In this document: positions 10,629 to 20,460 of the stretch, one piece after another
Layout: the number at the start of each line of letters is the position of its first letter
Numbering within the stretch: the first letter of the stretch is position 1
Origin: Entophlyctis helioformis
Lineage: Eukaryota; Chytridiomycota; Chytridiomycetes; Chytridiales; Chytriomycetaceae
Direction: 5' to 3'
Assembly (NCBI GenBank): GCA_025526915.1
Contig: JAHLKH010000183.1
Coordinates: 1-54,385, forward strand
DNA: 54,385 nt
Notes under the pieces: generated by a model
What the model saw: only the letters and a program-made list of their open reading frames with translations
Databases searched by the model: none
Told to the model about the DNA's origin: nothing
Translations under genes and position numbers: made by a program

Positions 10629-12377
10629 ATGACAGACGCAGATGCAGACGCACTCATAGACGCAGACGCAGACGCACGCACACACACAGATGCAGACACA
10701 GACACAGACACAGACACAGACCGCCCGCTGGTGCGCATCGCCAAGACCGCCGCCCGCGCCTACACCACCGCCTACGGCATCGTGCTGCTGCCGCGGCTGC
10801 TCGGCCTGCTCATCGCACACGTGCGCTCCAATTCGCCGTCCAAGCGGCTGTCGGCGCTGTGGCCCACGCTCGCCCGCCTCATGCGCCGCGGCCTGCTCGC
10901 CCGCACGCCGTGGGCCTTTCTGGCGCTCTTTGGCGGCTTTGCGGCCCTCGACGACCTGCTGCCCCGCCTGGCCCTGCGCTGGTCGTCGGCGGCGTCGGCG
11001 TCGGCGTCATCGGCGTCCAGATCCATCGAGCACGCCTCTGGCCACAACCGCCTGCTCCAACAACAACAGCAGCAGCAGCAGCTCCAGCCGCCAGCGCACC
11101 TTGCCCGCCAGCAGTCGTTCCCAGACCTCCAGCCATCCCTCCGCCGCCGCCTGACCATGGCCGCCGCCGTCCTGTCCAGCACGGCCGCATTCGCGCTCAT
11201 CCACCCGTCCTCGCGCCTCGACTTTGCCCTCTTTGTGCTCGTGCGCACCGTCGACTCGGTGTGCACCTCGCACTACGCCCGCATCGTGGCGCTCAAGCCG
11301 TCGTGGCTGCCGGCCTGGCTGCTCGACCACGGCGGCGCCATCGCCTTCCAGCTGTCGTGCTGGGAGATTATGTATTCGTGGTTCTATCATCCGACCGCCC
11401 TCCCCTCGTGAGTCGCCCCCCACGCTGTCCCTCGTGTCCGCCTCTTTGCAATACCTCGCGTGTGGGCTGACTCGTCCAACTGCCTGGCGCGCGTGGGTGC
11501 ATGCTGATGGTCACAACGCTGATGGTGACGGTAACGGCGGCCAGGTCGTACACGAAATGGATCACGCGCATGGGCGGCATGGACACTCGGCTGATCCAGA
11601 TGCTTCGTGACGTCAAGTCCGGCCGCGTGGTGTACGGCCGCGATCTCGGGCACCAGGACTACCTGCGCGACTATGCCGCCGAGCTGGGGCTTCCGCGCGC
11701 CATGGGCGACCCCGTGCATGGCCCCATACCGTGTCTGATTGCCCATGGCGGCATCCATGGCTGTGTCAACCACACCGTGTTTGTTTGGCGCAACGGCTTT
11801 TTTGACGCTCTCAAGGTACGCCTCATACGCACCTGCTGCACATGTGTATCTGCTGACACGCGACGCGGTCGCTTATGGTGTTGTGCAGCTGTATCTCCCG
11901 GTGCATATCCTGCCCGCGCTCGTGTTTGGCATACGCAAGATATCGACACCGGCTGATCTTGCGCTCATGCTCGGCCGGTCAGCGGTCGGCGCGCTCCGGT
12001 CGTCCACGTTCCTTGCCTCGTTCATTGGCATCATCTGGGCCACCATCTGCGCCGGTCGCCAGTTCTATAACCGCGGCGACCGCCCCATCGGCCAGAATCT
12101 CGGCTCGTTCCTGTGCGGCTTCTCCATCTTCCTTGAGCGGCCCAGCCGTCGGCGCGAGATGGCTCTGTACACGGTGCCCAAAGCCATTGAAGCGCTCGTG
12201 ACGCGGTGCGTGCCTGCGCGTTGGAGTGCTGGTGGCGTGCACACTGGCCGCGTCCGCTACACTATGGAGTCTGCCGTGTTTTCGGCGTGCATGTGCTACC
12301 TGCTGGCGACATTCAAGCACCACCCGCGGGACGTGCGGCCAGCCCTCCGGTCCCTCCTCGCCTTTTTTGTCGTGTGA
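10629..12377 (+). CDS. TMEM135/PMP52-like multi-pass membrane protein
   Basis: Three exons, 10629-11407, 11545-11815 and 11889-12377; phases agree and give 512 residues. The N-terminus is an odd Asp/Ala/Thr repeat (DADADA, DTDTDTDTD) encoded by a CA/GA-rich microsatellite. Hydrophobic segments follow: TAYGIVLLPRLLGLLIAHV, ARTPWAFLALFGGFAALDDL, and later FLASFIGIIWATICAGRQF and NLGSFLCGFSIFLERPSRR. Exon 2 holds SYTKWITRMGGMDTRLIQML, and the C-terminal part has REMALYTVPKAIEALVTRC; the order matches the TMEM135 family. A Gln run sits near residue 145. Known: TMEM135 family members are linked to peroxisome and mitochondrion membranes. Inferred: peroxisomal or mitochondrial membrane location here. 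No other in-frame Met before the conserved part, so the start at 10629 is required unless an upstream exon exists. Confidence 0.8.
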
Positions 12378-12434
12378 GGCACACACGGCACCCAATAGAC
12401 TGTCCCACCAAACACGGCCTTCTATTGTTTACGT

Positions 12435-13960
12435 TCATGGACTGTATCTGAAGGCGTGCTGCCCGAAATTGACGCTCAGCGTGCACCGAGATGCGGATGA
12501 GAGGGTCGGGTACAGGCAGCCGGGTGCCAGACATGCAACGCGGCACCCCACACGCTGCCCGTCAAACGTCCAGTACACGGTCCCGCTCTCGCGATCGTAC
12601 CCGCATCCAATGACGGTGCCGGCCGTCCACATGCCACCGACCGGCCCCGCACCGACCGCATCGCCGTTGCAGAGAATCGACCGCGTGCTCGACAGCGCGG
12701 CTGAGGCGGCCAGCGTGCCTGGTGCGTGGAACCCCGAAAACGGATGGCACGCCAGGCCGATGGCGAGACCGGCATCCACGAGCCGGTCTGCCGGCAGGGC
12801 CAGCAACAGCACCTCGTAGTACGGTGTCTGCGGCGTCAGATGGTGGGACGACTGCACCGTCCGCACGCCTTCCGTGTGCGTGTAGTGCACCATGTTCCCG
12901 TGCACGCGCGGGATCGTGGCCGTGTATGTCGGCGCCGTTGACTGTAAACGCACGGCCCGCATCGTGTGGCCAGCGGGTGATGCGGCTGTTGTGCTGGTCA
13001 TGGCGGGCGGTGGCAGTCGACAGCGGTTCGTCAGATGCGGGAGTGTGTGCACCGGGTAGCGGAACGGACGGCGGCCATGCCCCGACATGTTGATTGTGTA
13101 GCCAGGCGCATGGCCGTTTTTGACCATGATCTGTGGGTACCATTCATGGCACCTGTAGTCGAGCGTCACGGGAACTATTTGCGGCGTCGGCGTCGGCGTC
13201 GGTGTCGGTATGGACCATGCCAACTCGCTTGCTTGCGCCGTGGCGTGGGCGGTGGAGCGGCGTGTCCAAACACGAGCAGGTGCGTCGCAGACCCACTCGC
13301 CGTTGAGCGTAAAGAACACGGTGTTGGATGCGCGGGCATAGCCGCATCCGATCGTGTCGCCTGGTCCGTAAGGCACTGTGACCGTATCCGGCTCATCGAC
13401 CGTCGCCTCGATGCTGTGGAAATACGAGGCAATCACTCCGTCGCTGCCAGCACCCATCCATCCATCCAGCCAGCCACGTCAGCATCACCTCTAACAGCAG
13501 CGAGTCAAGTCACCGGTGCACGTATGGATGAGCAGGCATACCTGCCGTATGTGGTTGTGGCCAGACCTGTCCATCCGGCTTCAAAATCCCGCCGGTTGAT
13601 CAGACCGATCTCTACTGCTGGATGGCCAGCACCAGCACCAGCATCGGTGCCAGTGCCGGACTCCAGCGTCACCTCAAAGTACACGGCAGCCTCGACCCCC
13701 GTGCCCGCCACCCGCTCCAGCGCTACCGCCGCCAGCATATTCAGCGGCAGTCGGCCCATCCGCGACAACCGGTCCAGCCCAGGCGTATGGCGGTACCATC
13801 CAGCCTCGACCCACGGCTGCCACGCCACCGCATGCACGTCAAGCATGAGCAGCCGGCGTAGTCTGCGGCTGGCCCGTGCGAGCCGAGCGAAGGCCGCCGG
13901 CGTCTGGTCGAGGAACGTTGATATGTGGATCAGCAGCTCGGACGGGAGCTCAGTGAGCAT
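12435..13960 (-). CDS. F-box protein with two SPRY domains, paralog of the gene at 2263-4040
   Basis: Two exons, 13960-13542 and 13443-12435, with matching phase (475 residues). It starts MLTELPSELLIHISTFLDQT, an F-box at the very N-terminus. The first SPRY domain spans the intron: AVYFEVTLESGTG before it and VFFTLNGEWVCDAP after it, with a Thr-Pro repeat inserted in the domain. The second begins TPYYEVLLLALPADR and ends LSVNFGQHAFRYSP. Its architecture matches the first SPRY gene, but the sequences are quite diverged, so this is an old duplication. The stop is 57 bp from that of the TMEM135-like gene (convergent), and the start is 224 bp from the C2 gene (divergent). Inferred role: SCF-type substrate receptor. 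Confidence 0.78.
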
Positions 13961-14184
13961 GTTGTGCGTTGTGTGGACAACCGCACATGAACGTGAAACC
14001 AGGTGTTTCGGATCTCGTGAACGTGCGTGTCGGTGAGTGAAGGTATCTGGGGAACGCGAGACGCGATGTTGGTGATGGAGACACGCGTCCGAACATCCAC
14101 GGCAAGACTTTGGACCACAGTGTCTGTGCAGCAGGAAGCGGGCTTGCCCAAAAGCTTCACAACAGCAACCGAAAAGAATACCAT

Positions 14185-15328
14185 CATGGTCCACGGAGTC
14201 CTCGAAGTCACTGGTAGGTGGCTGGCGACCGCTGTGGAGTGGTCCAGTATCGCTGACACTGACTGGCGAACGATTGCGACGGTCGTGCTGTGCGATCGAT
14301 CAGCGTATGCCGGCCGCAACCTCAAGGCAAGAGCCGTCGCTTGCTTTGTTTGTTCCCACGCGGCCACCGTACTGACATGCACAGTGTTCTGCTTTGACTG
14401 GCTGTTGCTGCTGCTGGTGCTGCTACTTGTGTGGATCGGTTGCTGCTGGCTGGACCCTGCTACCCATGCCATGACACTCACAGAAAACCAAGCTGCTCGG
14501 CAAGGTCAACCCATATGTTGTCGTGCGTCTCGACCAGACGAGACAGCGCACACGGGTGAGCAGGCTGCCCATTCCGTCGTGTTGTCCGCGTTCCGGCATG
14601 TCACATGCCGTCTGTCCACATCCACGGCTGACCACACAATCACCGTCGCCGATGCTGGCAACAACAACCAGGCGATGAGCCAGACAAACGACCCGTGCTG
14701 GCAAGAGCGCTTCACGTTCCAGGTCATCGATAACCAGAACACGCTCTTTATTGACCTCTACGACGACGTCACGGGCGCCGACTCCCACATCGGCATCGCT
14801 ACCATCGATCTCAAGACCACGTTCCAGGCGGGCATGTTTGACGCCTGGGTGCCGGTCGTGCGTCCCACGTCGGGCGAGCCGTGCGGCGAGCTGCGCGTCG
14901 TGATGCAGTTCCGTGCCACCACCGGCCTCGGCGCCAACGTGCAGGGCATCCCGTCAGGCTCGGTCGTGATCATCCAGCAGCACCAGCCCGCACCGATGCC
15001 CGCGCCGGTGCAGATGCAGATGCCTGTCATGCAGCAACACTATGCGCCGCAGCCCGTCCAGCAGCCGGCCGTGTACGGATACGCTGCCCAGCAGCCTGTG
15101 CCGCAGCCGGCGTACGGATACGCGACCGGCGCACCGGCGCAGCCCATGTACGTGCCGCAGCAGCAGCACCAGACGCCGTATGCTGCCCAGCAGCCAGCGT
15201 ACGCGCCTGTGCAGTACGGCGCGCCACAGCCGATGTATGCGCAGCCTGGACAGCAGCCGCAGTATCCCGGCCAGCAGGGCCAGTACATGCAGCAGCAGCC
15301 GCAGTATGCGCCGCAGCGACCGTACTGA
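14185..15328 (+). CDS. C2-domain protein with Pro/Gln/Tyr-rich tail
   Basis: Four exons: 14185-14212, 14304-14326, 14484-14555 and 14672-15328; phases agree and give 259 residues. It starts MVHGVLEVTAYAGRNLK, then KTKLLGKVNPYVVVRLD and TRAMSQTNDPCWQERFTFQV, which is one complete C2 domain of about 125 residues. Loop residues DDVTGADSHIG could bind calcium, but one usual Asp is Asn (GKVNPY). The tail is low-complexity with repeated YGYA, QQPVPQP and AQPMY, typical of proteins that bind membranes or assemble through disordered tails. The intron after 14326 starts with GC instead of GT (AAG|GCAAGA). The exon-4 start is chosen because it aligns with the usual NPVWNE motif. From 14817 onward the gene lies in the left arm of the large inverted repeat, and its C-terminal part exists again at 29680-30203. 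Confidence 0.75.
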
Positions 15329-15391
15329 TCTGGCGTGTGCTTGAGTTGGATGTGCTTGTGAGCTTGTGCTTGTGAGTGTGTCGGGTGGTGC

Positions 15392-15397
15392 AATAAA
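15392..15397 (+). terminator. Polyadenylation signal of the C2 gene
   Basis: AATAAA 64 bp after the C2 stop codon. The same motif lies in the right arm as TTTATT at 29611-29616. Confidence 0.55.
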
Positions 15398-15498
15398 CAG
15401 TCGGTGCACAACACGCTTTGCTTGCCATCTGCCATCTGCACTCTGCCAGCAGCACACACAACCGCCACCACAACCACCACAGCCAACACCATCGCACC

Positions 15499-16712
15499 AT
15501 GTCGCTTGCCAAGGCCGTCGGCTTCGAAGCGCAGCCGCTCCCCGTGTCGTGGACGCAGCGCGACCTGCTCCTGTACGCCCACACCATCGGCGCTCAGCCG
15601 GCTGAGCTCAACCTCACGTACGAGCTCGACCCCAAGTGGTCGCCGTTCCCGACGTACCCGCTCGTGCTGAGCCTCAAGGGCGACTCGCACACCGTCACCG
15701 ACTTTGCCAAGATGCTCGACCACGGCGGCCGTGTGCCGCTGCCCGAGTTTGACCGACGCCGTGTGGTGCACGGTGAGCTTGCCTGGCTGTCTGCCACAGC
15801 CTGCCTGTCACAGCCTGGCTGCCTGCCTGCCGTGCTGACCTTGGACGCTCCGCAACCTCGCACGTGACTCGCATCTGCCTTCCGACATCTGCCTGCATCC
15901 GCCAGCCGAGCAGTCGATCGAGGTCCTGCGTCCCATCCCGGCCTCGTCGGGCACCGGCTGGCACATCACCAAACGAGTCAACGGCATCAAGGACACGGGC
16001 AAGGGCATCATCATGGAGCAGGAGCACACGCTCGTCTGCCCGGCCGGCGTTCCCCACGTGCGCATGTTCGCCACGTCCATGTTCCTCGGCGCGACGTTTG
16101 AAAAGGGCTTCTCCAAGTTCCTCGTGGCGAAGCCTGTCGGCGGCAACCCGCCCCAGCGCAACCCGGACTACATCCACACGGACGTTGTCGGTGCCAACCA
16201 CGCGGCATTGTACCGTCTGAACGGCGACTACAACCCGCTGCACATTGTGAGATTGTCTGGCTGTCTGGTCTTGCTGTCTGGTCTGGTTGACTCTTGCAGA
16301 GTGAAGTGACTGCCTGCTGACACACTGCGATCTCTGCCATCTCTGCGATCTCTGCCATCTCTGCGATCTCTGCCATCTCTGCGTGGACTGTGCGTGGCTG
16401 GGACAGGACCCCAAACTCGGCAAGTCGATGGGATTCGGTGGCATCATCCTGCACGGTCTGTGCTCGTATGGATACGCCGCGCACGCCATTGTCGCCGGCT
16501 TCGCGGGCTCGGACCCATCGCGCTTCGTGTCCATGTCCGCGCGCTTCGCGTCGCCCGTCATCCCCGGCCAGACGCTCGAGACGCTCGCGTGGAAAGAGGA
16601 CAAGGGCGACACGGTCGTCGTGACGTTTGTGCAGCGCATCAAGGAGACTGGCAAGGTCAACCTGGCCAACGGTGTTGTTGTGCTCAAGAAGGCTGCTGCA
16701 TCCAAGCTTTGA
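15499..16712 (+). CDS. Peroxisomal enoyl-CoA hydratase 2 (MaoC/hot-dog), copy 1
   Basis: Three exons, 15499-15772, 15906-16246 and 16407-16712, 306 residues. It should hydrate trans-2-enoyl-CoA to (3R)-hydroxyacyl-CoA in peroxisomal beta-oxidation. Evidence: an N-terminal hot-dog half (MSLAKAVGFEAQPLPVSWTQ), a C-terminal half with the hydratase-2 motif YRLNGDYNPLHI continuing DPKLGKSMGFGGIILHG, and the PTS1 peroxisome signal SKL at the very end. The intron in the motif falls right after HI. Length and layout fit the free-standing enzyme, equal to the hydratase part of the multifunctional enzyme. No dehydrogenase or SCP2 domain is attached. The gene lies wholly within the inverted repeat, so a second copy exists at 28273-29505. 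Confidence 0.93.
16325..16383 (+). repeat. Minisatellite in hydratase intron 2
   Basis: Alternating GCGATCTCT and GCCATCTCT units, about three 18-bp pairs. In the right arm (about 28604-28670) the number and order of units differ, so it varies between otherwise near-identical arms. Confidence 0.85.
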
Positions 16713-17262
16713 TGTCCGGTGGCCAATCGCTGTGCTGTGCAATGAAGCCGTGCATGCTTCTGTTGGAATGCGTGGCGTGGTTTCTGCTGTTTGGCGTGGT
16801 CTGCCGTCCACGTGCTGACTGTGCAATGAAGCCTTGCAGTGTGAATGCATACCAGGAGTGGCAGCCACACCTCAACAGTCACGTTCATTCGGGTTTAGGC
16901 GTCTGGCCAACAACGGATCGCTTGATGAATCGCCACCGATTGCCAGTGTTACCATTGCCAGCACGAGCATGAGCACGAGATGGAGAAGCTGTGGCATCTT
17001 TCTCATCACAAGCATCTCCTCCAACCTTGCACGCGTCTCGCTCATTGAGGCGAACGAGTATCCCACAACGCGCACGGAAGCAATGCCTTCGAGCTCCACC
17101 ATCAACTTGGTAGTCTTTTTTCATAAGGGCAGGCGAATGTGTGTTATCAAATGCCAAGATTCGGAATGCCATTTCCGAGAGCTTGTGAAACGCGATGCTT
17201 TATGCAAAGGCGTCGGAGGATACGCGGCCGAGACGCCAAACTTTCCCAATTCTCCCTCCGCC
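16713..17262. other. Junction region between inverted-repeat arm and 7TM array
   Basis: No intact gene. The first 275 bp belong to the left arm. Next comes a decayed 7TM gene end (16988-17060). From about 17062 to 17262 the sequence is a diverged version of the segment just upstream of copies 3 and 5: it shares GAGTATCCCACAACG, CACCAACTTGG-like and GAGCTTGTGAAACGCGA motifs. This is therefore the probable promoter of 7TM copy 1. Confidence 0.6.
16988..17060 (+). pseudogene. Relic of the 3' end of a 7TM-family gene
   Basis: Translates to GIFLITSISSNLARVSLIEA, resembling RIFLTDIFSNLMRDSLIEAH at the end of helix 7 in copy 7. It begins exactly where the inverted-repeat arm stops. Suggests a further family member was cut by the rearrangement. 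Short match, so moderate confidence. Confidence 0.5.
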
Positions 17263-18201
17263 ATGTCAGCCTCCAACAACACTGCGGCTGATGTCCCAAC
17301 GACCGACACCGGTGCGGGCGGACAGCTCTTCACAACAACAGACGTCGCCATCCAGGTGTCCATCAATGCGGCCCTCACAAGCGGCATGTGTACTCTCTGT
17401 ATCCTCCTCTCGTCTCGCCACCTGTATGCCAAAGTGGTCGTCTCCAAACTCCCGCTCCTGGCATCCATCGTGTGGTTCTTTTCGTCGCTCTTTGTCACGC
17501 TTGCGACTGCCAAGTATGGCTCTACTCTCGGCTTCCATGATTATGTCTTGCTCGTCTTCCTCACGGACCTCGGCGCACGCTCTCTGCTCCTCTGGTTCAC
17601 ATACCTACGCACGATGGCTGTCTGGCGGGAAGCTCGATGGCTCAAGATCCTTCCAATTGTTATCCAAGCTTCGCTGATCAGCGGCACGGTCTTCATGCTG
17701 TGGGAGCAGCGTCCGTCGTCGGCATTGATGACAACGGGCGATATCACCATGCTCAACACAGCGGTCGCCTACTACTCTGCGACGGACCTGCTTATCTCGG
17801 TTATCGATGTATTGCTCATCGGTCGTCTGTGGACCCTCAACAAGCAAATGACGTCGGGTCTCGGTCGCAAATCTGAGCTTGTCAAGCCGCTCTTCTTCTA
17901 CTTCTCGATCGCGTGTATGGCCATTGTCGTGATCCTCTCCATCATCATGGCCATCCTCGTCGCCACCGGCAACGACCCCTTCTTCGGATACATTTCGATT
18001 CTGTTCGCATTCCGCATCCTCTTGACGGACATCTTCTCGAACCTGATGCGCGACTCGCTCATCGAAGCCAGAATGAGCAGCACGGGCAAGTCTGAAAACA
18101 CTACTGGACCGACGTCGCCAAAGAGCAGCGGCACCGAACCACCCAAGATGTCTCTGAAACCGTTGTCTGTTCGCCAATCCCAGTCCGTTGATTCTACCTG
18201 A
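17263..18201 (+). CDS. Seven-transmembrane protein, array copy 1 (intact, tail type 1)
   Basis: Single exon, 312 residues, not a family I recognise. The N-terminus MSASNNTAADVPTTDTG carries an NNT glycosylation site and no signal peptide. Seven hydrophobic stretches follow: near residues 25-50 (AIQVSINAALTSGMCTLCIL), 60-85, 90-115 (ARSLLLWFTYLRTM), 125-145, 165-190 (SATDLLISVIDVLLIGRLW), 205-235 (KPLFFYFSIACMAIVVILS) and 240-265 (FGYISILFAFRILLTDIFSN). Conserved family motifs are LSSRHLYAK, LLWFTY, ATDLL, ELVKPLFFY and SNLMRDSLIEA. The loop between helices 5 and 6 holds LNKQM and basic residues, and the tail is Ser/Thr-rich, a layout reminiscent of a G-protein-coupled receptor. I see no retinal-binding Lys in helix 7. 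Receptor function is inference only. The start at 17263 is chosen over an open frame reaching back to 16834, because homology starts here. Confidence 0.8.
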   Translation: MSASNNTAADVPTTDTGAGGQLFTTTDVAIQVSINAALTSGMCTLCILLSSRHLYAKVVVSKLPLLASIVWFFSSLFVTLATAKYGSTLGFHDYVLLVFLTDLGARSLLLWFTYLRTMAVWREARWLKILPIVIQASLISGTVFMLWEQRPSSALMTTGDITMLNTAVAYYSATDLLISVIDVLLIGRLWTLNKQMTSGLGRKSELVKPLFFYFSIACMAIVVILSIIMAILVATGNDPFFGYISILFAFRILLTDIFSNLMRDSLIEARMSSTGKSENTTGPTSPKSSGTEPPKMSLKPLSVRQSQSVDST

Positions 18202-18276
18202 AGAGAAGACTGCTAGTTTGTGTCGCTGTGTCTCTGCCACTGTCTCTCTGGATATCTGTCTTTGTCTGTATCAAGG

Positions 18277-18282
18277 AATAAA
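18277..18282 (+). terminator. Polyadenylation signal after 7TM copy 1
   Basis: AATAAA 76 bp after the stop; conserved after copy 3 (21499-21504). Confidence 0.5.
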
Positions 18283-18499
18283 GCACGCTTGTGCAATGCG
18301 CTTGTGCAATGCGCTTGTACAATGCGCATCTGTGCGTCACTATCGACCACCTGGCTCAGCGAAAACGGGATGCCCATTGTCTCTGTGAATTCACGCACGC
18401 AATGACGCCGGAAGGGAGTTCGCATCACGGTAACCGCATTGTCAAGACACGCGTGTCGAGAACCGGGCCAAAAGCTTTCCTTCAAAACCACGCTCTGCA

Positions 18500-19456
18500 A
18501 TGTCTTCAAATGGCACCACTGACCCTACCACCGATGCCGGTACCAGCGATGGCGGCATGCCCGGATTCACCTATCTGGACATCTTCATCCAGGTCTGCGT
18601 CTTTGCGACGCTAACCACCGGCATGTCTGCGTTGTGTATCGCCCTATCGTCGCGCCATCTCTATGCCAAAGCCAGGATCAGCAAGCTTCCGCTCATCGCC
18701 TCCATCGTCTGGTTTCTGTCGGCGTTCTTTCTGACGCTGTCGATTATATACTCGGGCACCTTTGCCGGCACGTTTGTGTATGGCTGGCTGTCGATGGTCT
18801 GCGACATCATTGCCCGCAGCGTCCTGCTCTGGTTCACGTACTATCGTACCTGCTCGGTCTGGGCCAACGTGCAGTTCCTCAAGTACCTGACCGGATTTGT
18901 CCAGGCGGTGCAGCTCGGTGGATGGGCCTTTATGTTCCGCGAGCAGCTGCCAGACTCGATGTACATGACTCAGGGCGACTTGACGCGCTTCAATTATGCC
19001 GTTGGCACGTATGCATCGACGGACCTGCTTGCCGCCGTCATCGATCTCATTCTCGTGGGGCGTCTGTAGGCCCTCAACAAGCAAATGGTAAAGTCGGGTC
19101 TCGGCCGCCAATCCGAGCTCGTCAAGCCGCTCTTCTTCTACTTCTCGATCGCCTGCATGCTGATTGTCGTGATCCTCTCGATCATCATGGCCATCCTCTT
19201 CGCCACCGGCAACGACCCCTTCTTCGGATACAACACGATCCTGTTCTCATTCCGCATCCTCTTGACGGACATCTTCTCGAACCTGATGCGAGACTCACTC
19301 ATCGAGGCTCGTGCAGATAGTGCTGGTCGTCGCGCGTCGCTTGCATCTGGGTCGGAGAGCCGCCCAATGAACGATGCTGCGTCCGGATCCAAGTCGATGA
19401 GTGCCGCTCCCGCTAAGCGCCAGGTGATCATGGCTTCGCACGCTGAAAGCAGCTGA
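18500..19456 (+). pseudogene. 7TM-family array copy 2, interrupted by one in-frame TAG (tail type 2)
   Basis: Starts MSSNGTTDPTTDAGTSDGGM and keeps all family motifs (LSSRHLYAKARISKLP, LLWFTYYRT, ASTDLLAAVIDLILVGRL). At 19067-19069 a TAG stands exactly where every intact copy has the Trp codon TGG of GRLW/SRMW, in the loop after helix 5. After the TAG the frame is open to 19456 (ALNKQM, ELVKPLFFYFSIACM, SNLMRDSLIEARADSAGRRA). One base change (A for G) would restore Trp. Without readthrough or recoding the product is 189 residues with five helices. Copy 4 has the same stop. Called a pseudogene by default, though everything else in the frame looks undamaged. Confidence 0.65.
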
Positions 19457-20049
19457 GCATCCTCTTTGGTTACCAGTCTCCTTGATCGTTCTCTTGTATG
19501 GTGTCGTTCGGCCAAGCACGGCGTGTTGTTCTCCTGCGTACTCAGCCAAGTATATCGTTCTCCTGTGGCATATCTGCCCCAATGAAGCTGTTTCATTCAC
19601 TGATCTGGCTTGGAGTGGTCATGCCATCACTTCTTCAAGCATCGTTGCTGAGGGTCTGATGAGCACTGGCAGTCGCACACTCATCCAGGACTGTGTCATC
19701 CACGACTGCGACTTGACATTCGCGGCTGTGTGCGAGCCGTCTGCTGCAAGCCGTGGAGTGCACGCCACAGACACAGTAACGCACGCTTCAGTCGCTGCTC
19801 AGACATGTTGCTCATGGATCGCAAGCTGGCTCGTTGTGCCAGCCTGACCGCACGCCACACAACACTCGTTGCTGTCGCACTCACGGCAGCTGGTGGCAGC
19901 CGGCTGCATCTTGCCACCGACATCTGCTCTTTCAACAACGGCTGCCATGCCAGCTGCGATCCAAACCTGCATGGATCGCAGCATGTCGATGTCAGCAATG
20001 TGTGTGGTCGGTGATGTGTGGCCGTCCCATGTCTCTTGGCTTTGCAAAG

Positions 20050-20063
20050 TGACGTCATCCAAT
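20050..20063 (+). promoter_or_regulatory. CRE-like TGACGTCA next to CCAAT, spacer 1
   Basis: A perfect palindromic ATF/CREB site followed by a CCAAT box, 105 bp before the relic start ATG at 20155. The spacing is the same in all four spacers. Confidence 0.5.
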
Positions 20064-20154
20064 GCAAGCTGGCGGCCGACCCCTCCGCGACATTCACTGG
20101 ACTGGCCGAACAAGACCGCATCTCAGCAACGCCGTCGTTATCTCGCATCAGAGC

Positions 20155-20225
20155 ATGAGCAACGAGACAACAGCCACAGAGCAGGATGCCAGCGCAAGCC
20201 CTGTATTCACTGAGATCGACATCTT
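20155..20225 (+). pseudogene. Relic start of a type-B 7TM gene, spacer 1
   Basis: MSNETTATEQDASASPVFTE matches the first residues of copies 6 and 7. After EIDI the sequence switches abruptly to the upstream region of a type-A gene. Marks a recombination point. Confidence 0.7.
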
Positions 20226-20460
20226 GAGTATCCCACAACGAGCAATGAAGCGTCCCCTTCCAGCTGCACCACCAACTTGGCAGACATTCTGCGCCATCCA
20301 CTTTGGCAGACATTTGGAAAATGGCACGTCGAATATGCGTCGAATCAGCTGCCGAGGCTGTGCCCGAGAGCTTGTGAAACGCGACGCATTATGCAATGAC
20401 TGCATAGGGTACACGGTCAGCGCGTCTACTTTCTCCGTCATTCCATTATCGTGTTTCGCC

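Larger units (their letters stand above)
14817..16987 (+). repeat. Left arm of a 2.2-kb inverted repeat
   Basis: This segment reappears in reverse at 27998-30203. Shared sequence begins inside C2 exon 4 (CCACGTTCCAGGCGGGC) and ends at GCACGAGATGGAGAA; flanks differ immediately outside. It holds the C2 C-terminus, the hydratase gene and about 275 bp beyond its stop. Differences between arms are a few substitutions plus small insertions in introns, the 5' UTR and one 12-bp unit in the C2 tail. The left arm is probably the original because its C2 gene is complete. Confidence 0.9.
19457..20460. repeat. Array spacer 1
   Basis: About 1 kb, almost identical to 22643-23651; its first 700 bp also match 24606-25308 and 26409-27116. 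It contains a CRE/CCAAT element (20050-20063), a relic gene start (20155-20225) and the upstream region of copy 3. A short open frame (about 19804-20014; MLLMDRKLARCASLTARHTT, ending near DVSNVCGR) with several Cys recurs in all four spacers. Because the DNA itself is repeated, this is not evidence of a gene. Confidence 0.85.

Noticed and set aside
16834..18201. Longer start for 7TM copy 1, reaching back into the inverted-repeat arm
   Set aside because: The extra N-terminus is arm and relic sequence and is absent from other copies; homology starts at 17263.
20062..20460. N-terminal extension of 7TM copy 3 through the spacer
   Set aside because: Chance open frame joining spacer, relic start and promoter DNA; copy 5 lacks the same continuous frame.
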